This document shows positions 54,788-64,000 of a DNA stretch of 64,000 nt, in pieces (the stretch's first letter is position 1; the number at the start of each line of letters is the position of its first letter). The stretch comes from Nelumbo lutea (Eukaryota > Streptophyta > Magnoliopsida > Proteales > Nelumbonaceae): the NCBI GenBank assembly GCA_022828595.1, contig JAKGHH010000002.1:79580383-79644382 (forward strand). The letters are read 5' to 3'. Under the pieces are notes generated by a model. The model saw only the letters and a program-made list of their open reading frames with translations. It did no database searches and was not told where the DNA came from. The position numbers and the translations under genes are program-made.

Positions 54788-56450
54788 AAAGAGGGGTAGT
54801 TGTTAGCACTCGATTTTTGCTCGGTCCACCACCTGAAACCCCAATTTAACCTAAATACCTAATCAAACCGATCCGACCTCTTTGAAACACCAAAAAACCC
54901 AGAAACCCAACTTTCAACCCAAAACCCTTAGATGCCCATCTGATGACCCTTATCGACCTCACTTACACCTCAATCATTGGATCATACACAACCAGAAGAC
55001 CTAGGATTTTCCAAAACACCTAACTGTAAAATTTCAGCTGAAGACTCCTCCATTTACCCCTTCATTGAGCAAAGATTCCATTCCGATGCTTCTTGATAGC
55101 TAAGATTCAATTCTGATGCCTCTCAATAGCCTAAACACCCAGACTTAGATTCCCTTGATCTTGACGAATCTGAACCAACCAAACCACACCATTAAACTCT
55201 AGATACATCAAAATACCTGCTCATAAAGTTTCAACCCCAGATTCCCCCATTCGCCCTTCCATCAAACCAAAATTCCATTCCGGATCATCTTGTTGATCCA
55301 AATTTCTACACCCTTGACCCCCCAAGACTAATTGACTCAATCTAACCTCACCAATCAAATCCTACTACCCCGAAACCCTACCTTGTGAATTTTCATCCAA
55401 AATAGACCTTGTTTGCCCCTTAAAAACAAAGATTCCATTCCGAGGCTCCAAAATAATCGAATCAAGCCCTTTCCTGATCTGAGCCAAGTTAGGCCAATCT
55501 GACCCCACCAATTAACTCAGAATGTCCAAAATCCCTATCCTGCTAAATTTTATTCAAAACTACCCTCATTTGCGTCTTCATTTAAAAAGATTCTATTTTG
55601 GCCAATCTCATTAGCCTTCACACACAAAACCCCCATCTCCAGTCAAACCCATCTCAACCCTCCATTTTTTACCAAAAATCTTAACCATTCATTCAAAACT
55701 CCGATTGGACCACCTTTTGACTCGATTTGACCAAACTTTTCCAAAATTACAAAAGTGCCCCAAATTCCCAAAATTTACGAAACTGCCCCAGCACCCTAGT
55801 ATTTAACCAAGCCTTTCTTCTTCATTCGAGGGGGACTATTCTTCTTCTTCCCCGTTTGAACCCAGACACAGAGTGGCGGTGAGAAGGTTGAGCTCTTTCC
55901 GTCTTCTCTCTCTAGACCATTCTAGTTTCTTCCCCTTCTTTATCTTCTACTCTCCTCTCTGTCATCTTCTTCCTTTTTCCCCAAAGGATCTGACCCGAGC
56001 TCTGTTTTCGTCATCTTTAACCTTGCGGCGAGAACAGAGCTCGACATAATCACTTATTTCCTTCTCTTCTCCCGTCATTCTCTATCTCTCTCCCTCTTTC
56101 TTTTTAATTTTTTTTCACCATTCCTGACCCTTTCTTGTCGAACTAACACATCCACCAAATCCTAAGAATTTGAAGCTCTGCACTGTTCGTCGCCTTCCTC
56201 TCTTCGTCATCGAACAACAATAGCGAAATTTCCCACTCTCGGCGTTTGGTAGCAGATCGAGACCTCCCCTGTTCTACAAGTTTTTTTTTGTCCTGAGTTG
56301 AGCTAATTGCAGAAACCGTCGCCATTAATCGGACTTTATCATTACGCTCCTTGCACACCCTGTCCCTGATTCATATCGACGGAACACACCGAACTCATCG
56401 AGATTTCTCATTTGTAGCATTCATTTTCAGGCCAACATAAGCCCAGGTAA
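54788..56450 (+). repeat. Tat/Ogre-like LTR, plus orientation, preceded by polypurine tract
   Basis: The purine run AAAGAGGGGTAGT (54788-54800) is followed by TGTTAGCACTCG at 54801, so this is the 3' LTR of the piece on its left. The right end is not fixed; about 56450 is estimated. It carries a TATA-like TATTTAA at 55800-55806, then a pyrimidine-rich leader (55815-56110). It also stands where the 5' LTR of the element on its right should be. Confidence 0.8.
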
Positions 56451-57400
56451 ATCAGGTTATCTTCTTTATTTTATTTCCACTCTTTTAGTTCTTTTGTTAT
56501 GTCTTTGCTGTGATTGGGATTGGGGGGAGCGACAGTCAAAGGAGTTAGTGATGAAGCTCTGCAGAACCAGCTCTGGTAAACCGTATAGTCCTTCTCAACC
56601 TTAGTGGTGGTCGTTTCTTTACTGAATTGATGCATTTAGATCAGCTGTTAGCCCCTTATTGTCTTGCTGTGATTGTTATCATAAATTAAATTCTGCTCCA
56701 TCTCATTTTAATTCTGAAAATGAAATACTATTCTTTCCTTCTTCGGGTTTTCTAATATTTTCTTTTTTCATTTATTTTGTTTTATTTTATTTGATTTTTT
56801 TAAAAAATTGTTTTCCATTTTGTTCTGTATGTAAGGCTGATATCGATTTAGTTTCATGGCTGTCGGTTAGTTAGTTTATGTTTTCCTTTTATCATTCTAT
56901 TTCCTTAGTCGTATGATTGGAGTAATCCAAGGGAGGGATGAGAACAGGGCGGTGGTATTTCAGTTTAGCATTGAGTTTCATAATTCCATTAAACTCTAAG
57001 AGTACAACTCTTGGGAAGTAGCATAAAAGACCATTTTGACCCTCTTTATTTCTTAGAGTATTTAGTAGTATGGCAAGGGTCTAACCCTCTATTGACTAAT
57101 ATGAAAAGATACTTCATCTCTCAATTGGTGCACTTCAGTCTTGCCCCGTGCCTTTTGAATTCTAAGATGTCTAGTACGTATACGAATGGTAAAGGTCCTG
57201 GCATCTCTTTAACCAATGCCAAAAGATACTTTTCTCCTTTAAGTAAGCTCTGTGGCTCCAAAATCTAGAGGTATCCAGTAAGTACAAATATGGCTAAAGG
57301 ACTTTGGTCCTTTAATCAATATTAAATGATACTTCATTGGTATGCATATGCTTTTATTTAAAATAAACTAAGGGTGTTATAATAATGGCCTACTAACCCT
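56451..57400 (+). repeat. Tat/Ogre-like leader with ~110-bp diverged repeats
   Basis: Three related blocks begin near 57069, 57184 and 57289 (ATGGCAAGGGTCTAACC / ATGGTAAAGGTCCTGGC / ATGGCTAAAGGACTTTGG, each followed by AAAAGATACTT- or AAATGATACTT-like sequence). No primer site was recognised. Confidence 0.6.
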
Positions 57401-57439
57401 CTTCTTTTTTTGACAAAAAATGAATCAAGCCTTTTTTGA

Positions 57440-59050
57440 ATATCCAGGATGTTGTGCACTCCTTAAAGACCGGTTTCTCGAAAAACCTGATGACATTAGA
57501 GCTATTGGAGGGACACGGAAAATGTTATGAATTTATCACCGGTGCAGTTGGAATGGTTAATGCTGAAGGCGACCTTTGAGTGTTGGGATCCTAAAAAAAT
57601 GGTTTTTTCCTTTGGGGAAATTGAGATGTATCTAACATCAGAACATGTAGCTTATCTTCGGCAAATGCCCATCGAAATGAGATTGCCTTCCTAGTTGGCA
57701 AGCAAGGGTACAAAGCAGACTTATGCATTCTTAGCATGCAAAAAGCCCCAACTACAGATGGTAGAGGAAAAATTCATCACAGTTCAGTTTCTCCTAAACC
57801 ACAACACCCTAGTATTCAAATCAAATAAGTCGGAGATGGATAGGAAAGGACAACAAAATGCCTTGTTCATGGCCATTGTAGGACATCTCCTCTTCCCACT
57901 CGACTGTAAAAGGATTCACACAAGACTAGTCATAGTGTTGCGTCAAATCAAAGAAGCATCGTCGGTCACCTTGGTCCCCATGATCTTAGTAGATACTTTG
58001 TAGGGCTTAACCATGTTGCACACATAGAGCATGGTCATTCCATGGATCCCTCCATATCTTACGGCTGTGGTTGATACAACATCTAGCACATTTGGTCATT
58101 TACACCAGAAAGTTTTTATCTCAACCCACATACAAGGTAAAAGAAATATTGAGCACTAATCCAGGTAGCAGCATTGACGGAGAAACAAAACTTGGTATTA
58201 TTGCAAAGGGTCATGAAAGGAAAGATCAATTGGAACATTGGGTTGTTTGTCCAAGAAGGGTATAATCAACCTCGTCTAGCCGCAGAAGGAAGAGAAAGCA
58301 TGGTTCTAGCAGGTTTATATGGATCAACACCATATGTCCTAGTACTGGTCCTAAGGAAACTAGTCTTCTTACAGTTCATTCCAACTAGCGATGACATCAA
58401 AGGGGACATGGTTGATTTCATCAAGTATCGTGGGAACATGGAAAGGAGGTTCAGAGAGCATTGGGCTTCTAGCCTCCAAGACGATGTGTGATCATACATA
58501 CAGGGATTGGGTGTGCAATCAAAGTTTCTCATCAGCTCTGGTGCCATCGCCCGAGCTCCTCACCCTAGTAAAGCCTCTATCCAAAGGTACCATATCAAAG
58601 GAATATCTCAAGCGACCTTTAGACAATCCATATTTGAAAGTAGTACTAGAACTTCATGAGAAAAATAGGATAAATGAGGAGTAGGAAGTAAGGATCGGGA
58701 GGCACAATGATTCTATAAAGAAGCAAATAACAGAGCACATCAAGCAAAAATGGAAAATGAAAATAGAAGAGTTCGATTTAAGGAAGGAAATTATTGAATT
58801 AAAAGAGAGATTGGAAAATCAAAGGAAAAAGTTAAGTGAAGCCCAACAAAGCCATCTTGAAACAACGGAGAAATTATCAGAGGCACTTCAAGAGAAACAA
58901 AGGTTGGAAATCGAAACCGATGAAATTCACTGCCAGCTCCATCAAGTTAGGAATGGGGCTACTAGTGCCAATGTCTGATATGAACAGTTAGTCGACCACA
59001 TGAAAGCATACATGATGTAGGTGGAAAATTGAATGGCGATACTCGAAGGC
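57440..59050 (+). pseudogene. extra ORF upstream of gag (Tat/Ogre ORF1-like), with coiled coil
   Basis: Fragments in three frames: 'LKATFECWDPKKMVFSFGE' and 'TSEHVAYL' at 57560-57660; 'GQQNALFMAIVGHLLFPLDC' at 57850-57900; 'SMVLAGLYGSTPYVLVLVLR' near 58300. At 58757-58978 comes a Lys/Glu-rich coiled coil (LRKEIIELKERLENQRKKL...). A conserved plant-specific region of this build occurs upstream of gag in Tat/Ogre-type elements (DUF7745-like). Its role is unknown. Broken by stops. Confidence 0.55.
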
Positions 59051-59785
59051 ACCTTGACATTCTATGGCATTGACATTCATCCCCACTGATCAGGATTGTT
59101 GTATTTCCTTTTCCTTTTGAAAAAAAATGGAGGTAGTAAACATTAACGAAGATACTATCTTTTTTTAGGGCCATTATTGTCTCACTCAAATACCAACTAA
59201 ACACAATAGCTGTTTGAGGAAAATATACCATTCTAGTAGGTTGCATCAAACTTTGAAGCTAACAAACTTCCAATCTTAACATTCAAACTGGGCATATACA
59301 ATTACCATAAATCAAAATCGCCAAAAGTATCAAATTCATTAAATTGGCAAAATCAAAAGTCACCAAACGAAACATCAAACCAAGATTATCAAATTCATTG
59401 AATCAACTCATCAAATGGCAAAAATCAAAATCAAAGCTAAGTTTATCAAATTTATCAAAGTTATCAAATCAATTCATCCAATAAAATTAAAATCAAAGCA
59501 TCAAAAATCGAAATCAAGTTTATCAAAATTATCCAATTCATCAAATCATCATATCAAATAAAAAATTTTCAAATCAATTCATCAAACATAAAAAATCAAA
59601 ATCAAATCATAAAAACCAAAATTAAGCATATGAAATTCATCAAATTAACCCATCAAATAGAATAAAAATTAACAAATTGATCAAAAATCAAAACAAAAAA
59701 ATAAAATAATCTCATAAACTGTTGAAAATGGATTTCTTTGTCTCATGCAATCAGTGAATAATATTTGACCTAATCCAGGAAAACA
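59051..59785 (+). repeat. AT-rich (ATCAAAT)-type low-complexity tract
   Basis: 59290-59720 is an irregular run of ATCAAATTCATCAAAT-like words between the extra ORF and gag. No coding content. Confidence 0.8.
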
Positions 59786-61400
59786 TGAGGACCAATAGAA
59801 TTGTGACCCAGTCCTTCGCCTGCACCATGGCAACCGAAGACACAACCTTGGAGGGCTCAGGGTAGCAGGACACGATCATTGTGGAGACCACTACACCCAC
59901 TACTGTTTCATACAATGATTTGCTCCGTCTTTAAGAAAATCTTTCAGAAATGTGTGCTCGACTAGATTCACTCTCAAAAAGAAATGTTGCCAACCCCCAA
60001 ACAACCACCCAAGCTCAAACCTTCACTATCCCCACCACTACTGGGATTCCTATCCTGTTCATATTCATCGCCGGTACTGAATCACTGACCCCAAGGTCAT
60101 AACCTACCATCTTTACCAAGTAATCTGCAACACTAGTAGTCAACCAAGTTGATGACTTTGAAGAAGAAGACCCTCGTATCTCCCAGTCTATCCTCCCAAT
60201 CAAGCTAGCCTCGCTTGCAAGCAATCCTATGAGGGAGGAAATAGAGAAAATGAAGGAAGATTTCAAGAAATTAAAAAGGTTTCATAACCCATGAATTTTG
60301 GACTATAAAGAATTGTGCTTATACCCGGATGCAGTACTCCAAGAAAAATTTAAATTGCCTAAATTGGAAAAGTATGATGGAAAAGGTTACGCTTAAACCC
60401 ACCTGAGGATCTTCTGTGGAGATATGTTCCAAAATGGGTCAGACGAGAGGCTCCTTATTCAGGTATTCCAAAAAAGTTTGACAGGTGATGCATGGACCTG
60501 GTTCGCCATGTTGGACCCTACAAAGAAGAAATATTGGAAACATGTTTCTGAAGCCTTTTTGTTCCATTACTCCTTTAACATGGAACCGGTTCCCTATCGA
60601 GCCAACTTAGAAGCCTTGTCACAGAATGAAGGAGAAAATTTTCTTGAGTATGCATATTGGTGGAGGGAAACAACATCAAAACTGAGGTATCCAATGCCTA
60701 AGGAAGAAATGGTAAGGATGTTCATAGGAACATTAGGTGAGCCATATTATTCAAAGTTGATTGCCCAACCTCCTAAGGATTTTAATGAGGTTGTTAGGGG
60801 GGCCAATCGGATCGAGGCGGCCATAAGGCAAGGAAGAATCAATCCCTCAATTGAGGGAGTTGACCCATCCCAAGCCTTTGTTAGACAACCCCCCATCAAG
60901 AAGAAGTCAAAAAGTGAAGTGCATGCTATTTCCCCTTCCTCTCACCAACAAATTCGGCCTAGCTTTGTTGTAGCCACTTACTCTAGAAATCCTCGACCAC
61001 CATTTTACTTACCTACACTATCATTGCCAATGCCTATCACACCCCAACCATTTCGTCCAGTGCCAGCTTCACGACCATACCAGTCACCCACTCCCCAATA
61101 GCCGCCGATGGTAGCCGACCAAAACCCTTACATCTAAAAAGAGAAGAGGATACAATTTACCCTTGCCATACCCTCATTCTTAGTTATTTCCTACATTTGT
61201 CAATGAAGGGTACTTAAGTTTTTTGACATGGAAACTGCCACCGGAATCTAAGCCAAGAGGGTACGATGAGAATGCCCACTATGCATACCACCAAGGCCTA
61301 GGGCATGTGACCTATAAGTGTTGGCAACTTAAGTATGTAGTTCAGAGGTTGATTGACGACGGACACATCACCTTTCAAGCAGAGCAACCGAAGTAGAAAC
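59786..61400 (+). pseudogene. Tat/Ogre-like gag
   Basis: N-terminal part (59786-60400) has several stops but reads REEIEKMKEDFKKLKRF and 'CLYPDAVLQEKFKLPKLEKY'. The long open part 60424-61101 gives 'QVFQKSLTGDAWTWFAMLDP', 'YRANLEALSQNEGENFLEYA', 'MVRMFIGTLGEPYYSKLIAQ' and 'DFNEVVRGANRIE'. The Cys/His-like region (YDENAHYAYHQGLGHVTYKC) is at 61260-61320, its first Cys replaced by His-Tyr. Confidence 0.85.
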
Positions 61401-61800
61401 TAATTGGGATCACTAGAAATCCCATGCGACCACATGGAGCAGGACCAAGCAATAGCATTCATTGTATCGAAGAAGATATGCAGATCATGGACCCTATAGT
61501 GTTGATTTTTCTGATAGGGACCCTACCTATAGTAGCAATGCCATGAATTCAACCACCTTTTGACACCAGTGGTAGCATACATTGGTCAAACCGATTTAGA
61601 ACGTCGAGCCTTATTAAGATTCAGAAAATTTTTTCCTCCAAGACAGGTGACTAGGGCAGCAGATAAAGGAAGGCTAAGATAGGGGAGGATCCGAATGAAG
61701 AGAGAAAAATCAAGGAGAATGATGATTTCCTAAGAGCCATTAAAAGTCTTGATATAATGTAGTGGATTTAGGAAAAATGCCAACATAAATTTCAATACTT
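61401..61800 (+). other. gag-protease linker, frame not readable
   Basis: Short coding-like pieces only. Confidence 0.5.
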
Positions 61801-61803
61801 GGG

Positions 61804-62716
61804 ATGTTATTATCTTTAGAACATGATAGGAATAAGGTCATGGAAGTTTTCAAAAGGGCTCTAGACCTCCCAAGTATAGAATCGGAAAGGATATCACAGA
61901 TGGTCAATATGATTTTGGCCCCTCAAGTCATAACTTTTTCAGATAATGAGATCCCAATAGATGGTGTTACCAACAATCTTCCATTATATATCACAGTGAC
62001 TTATAGAGGAATGAGGGTTGGTGGATAATGGGTCCAATTTAAGTTTTTGCGCTCTCGAAACACCACAAGCACTAGGAATGGGTATACATGATGTGAAGAA
62101 GAGACCCATTGCGGTAAGGCCATTGACAATTCAGTTAGGCCAAATTTGGGAGATGTAACACTTAATGTGACTATTGAAAGGGTTACTTATCAGATTTAGT
62201 TCCAAGTTCAAGACATTCAAGTATCTTTTACCTTGTTACTAGGGAGACCTTGGCTTCATTCTGCTAGAATCGTGCCATATTTCTTGCACTAGAGACTAAA
62301 ATTGGTCCATGATAATGAAACTCATTACAATCCTTAGGGACAATCAGATTGCACCAGCTATGAAATCATTAGTTCAACACCTGGAGGAAGGTCTAGGTTT
62401 CTTCTCTTACCAGTTTGAAGAAGTGAATTCCATCGAGAAGGTTCAAGAGGCAAAGAAAGTTCAAGGGATGATAACAACACCCCTTCAAATGATGGCTCAT
62501 ATAAAGTTCGACCCAAGAAAAGGGTTAGGAATTAAGCAACAAGGGAGATTGAACCCAGTTAAGGCTAAGGGATCTCTCCCTCGATTTAAAGTGGGTTATA
62601 AACCTGATGAACATGACCTACTTGGCCTACGAGGTGGGAAGAAGAAAGGTGTACATCTTTCAACCCCACTTCATTTTGTCAAACTTAGTAACCTAGCAAC
62701 AATGCCTTCAAGCTAG
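61804..62716 (+). pseudogene. Tat/Ogre-like protease and G-patch-like segment
   Basis: 'LPLYITVTYRGMRVGG' leads, after a 1-nt shift near 62025, into VDNGSNLSFCALE, the D-N-G form of the retropepsin site. 'LLGRPWLHSARIVPYFLH' follows at 62245, the conserved protease end. In the frame to 62716, 'KFDPRKGLGIKQQGRLNPVK' and 'RFKVGYKPDEHDL' form the G-patch-like segment typical of this lineage. Confidence 0.82.
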
Positions 62717-63420
62717 CCTTGAAACCCCCTTTGACATCCCAGAAATTTCACTGCTTTTTCTTGAAGACCAAGAAGATCAAAAGGACATCAACTCATCATT
62801 AAAGGCCTGGGAGGAAAAGGAAATTGAGGTAATCTACATGCCTTGTCCCATCGATCGGGGCAAGGTGGAAATTCCTATTGCACTAGAGGTAATTGATGAG
62901 CTTGAAGATCATGCCATTTGGGAATCCTTGAATGGAAATGTATGTGTGATAGGAGGCGAATTGATTGAAGACCCTGCCCAGTCAATTGTCCCTTTACAAG
63001 AGCTTGTTCGTAACCAGATGTCTTCTCCAACTACCATGGGTCTAGAGGCCCCTTCTCTTGAGGTTTGTTAAGCTATAATTCTTGGACCAGGGGGTCAATG
63101 CTTTCTACCCTATGTCTCAGTCCTAAAAGCAGCTTTTGTACTCCTTTTCCTTGAACTACGACTGACCTGATCCCCCTAAAAAGGGTACGTAGGCAGCCTT
63201 GGTTCACAACCTGGGCTTGGCCACGTTTTTGAAAAAACTCCTTTTTGTCCAGATCCAATTCCCATGTTCATTCCTCCTTTTGATCTTATAGAAACCTGAA
63301 CCCTTCTCACAAGCCTATGACTTCGACCTTGAGTTAGACTTTGCTCTCATGGGGATAGAGGAGGAACCTCTTGAGGAGGAGATCCCTCAAAATATCCTTG
63401 ATCAGATTGAATGACAAAAG
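62717..63420 (+). other. linker between protease and RT
   Basis: An acidic frame (62838-63071, 'DELEDHAIWESLNGNVCV') and then the GGGGGTCAATGCTTTCTACCC motif at 63088, also present at 50868. The segment at 63088-63250 is alignable by eye with 50868-51040. Confidence 0.55.
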
Positions 63421-64000
63421 GGAAGAAGACTAGAAGATGATTCAAAAGAAGTTAATCTTGGAACTAATGATGATCCAAAGTTGATAAAAATTGGGAGCCT
63501 TTTAATCCCAAAGCAGAGACTTGACATGATAGAATTATTGAAAGAGTTTAGGGACGTGTTCGCATGGTCCTACAAAGACATGCCGGGATTGGACACAGAC
63601 TTGTTGGTACATAAGATTCCCATATATCCCAATGCAAAACCATTAAAGCAATAGCTCAACAAGCTATACCCAAAGTGGTCTTTGAAAGACTTCGAAAATT
63701 CCGCCTTAGGTTAAATCCTTAGAAATGCATCATTGGGGCATCATTAGGTAGGCTATTAGGCTTTACCATTAGTCAAAAGGGGACTGAGATTGACCCTGCT
63801 ATGGTCAAAACAATTGTTGAGATGCCTCCTCCCCGAACAGAAAAGGAAATTATAAGTTTTTTGGAAAGATTCCAATATATCTGTAGATTTGTAGCGCAAC
63901 TTATGCCAATTTGCAAACCAGTTTTGAAGTTGCTAAGAAAGAATACCCCGGTAAAATGGAATGAAGACTATCAAGAAGCATTTGACAAAATTAAGGAGTA
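63421..64000 (+). pseudogene. Tat/Ogre-like reverse transcriptase with core deleted, runs off the window
   Basis: RT start: 'LIPKQRLDMIELLKEFRDVF', AWSYKDMPGLDTDLLVHKIP. Then, from about 63680, the sequence jumps to 'FERLRKFRLRLNP', 'GRLLGFTISQKGTEIDPAMV', 'PPRTEKEIISFLERFQYICR' and 'RKNTPVKWNEDYQEAFDKIK'. The palm with the catalytic Asp pair is missing. The element continues beyond base 64000. Confidence 0.85.

Noticed and set aside
56143..56358. Minus-strand 71-codon frame as a gene
   Set aside because: Lies inside the Tat-like LTR leader; complement of pyrimidine-rich sequence.
59962..60266. Minus-strand frame over the Tat-like gag start
   Set aside because: Complement of gag N-terminal coding sequence, which reads more sensibly on the plus strand.

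Overview
The window is nuclear DNA of a seed plant. The evidence is a spliced gene with GT-AG introns, plant-type Ty1/copia and Ty3/gypsy elements (including a chromodomain element and Athila- and Tat/Ogre-like pieces), plant L1-type LINEs with a C-terminal RNase H, and plant MITEs. I cannot name the species. No rRNA, tRNA, CRISPR array or bacterial-style operon was seen.

The one host gene I can support lies on the minus strand and occupies the left half. It is 3-hydroxy-3-methylglutaryl-CoA lyase (HMGCL), the last enzyme of mitochondrial leucine breakdown. I read a TATA-like box near 30.4 kb, a non-coding first exon ending at 30055, and coding exons at 28346-28180, 20705-20519 and 8547-8368. 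The two coding junctions keep phase exactly (2 nt + 1 nt, then phase 0). The introns are about 1.6, 7.5 and 12.0 kb, and the remaining exons would lie left of base 1. The introns are swollen by transposons.

Left to right: 1-5039, a decayed plus-strand copia element ending in its 3' LTR. 5041-7942, two gypsy fragments in opposite orientation. 8368-8547, an HMGCL exon. 8.9-13.7 kb, LINE fragments, one carrying a 119-bp Tourist-like MITE. 13662-19112, a copia element with LTRs and a 5-bp target duplication, sitting inside a minus-strand LINE. 20519-20705, an HMGCL exon. 21.2-22.1 kb, AT-rich repeats and a copia remnant. 22469-27596, a gypsy chromovirus with LTRs and a 5-bp target duplication, inside a LINE RNase H domain. 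28.2-30.4 kb, the 5' end and promoter of HMGCL, followed upstream by a palindromic minisatellite.

The right half is intergenic repeat. It holds a plant-mobile-domain pseudogene (33.2-35.1 kb), a nearly full-length minus-strand LINE (35.5-40.3 kb) carrying a hAT-type MITE, and a 1537-bp Mutator-like element with 124-bp inverted repeats, a 9-bp target duplication and a captured piece of a membrane steroid-binding (cytochrome b5-like) gene (40792-42328). From 42.9 kb to the end are nested and rearranged Tat/Ogre-like and Athila-like elements. These include LTR copies in both orientations, a 65-bp inverted duplication inside an integrase, a scrambled junction, and a ~45-bp satellite array next to a Tat 3' LTR. 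Almost all transposon reading frames are broken. The points most worth following are the transposon-expanded HMGCL gene, the gene-capturing Mutator-like element, the very small poly(A) insertions, and the satellite array inside a retrotransposon 3' region.
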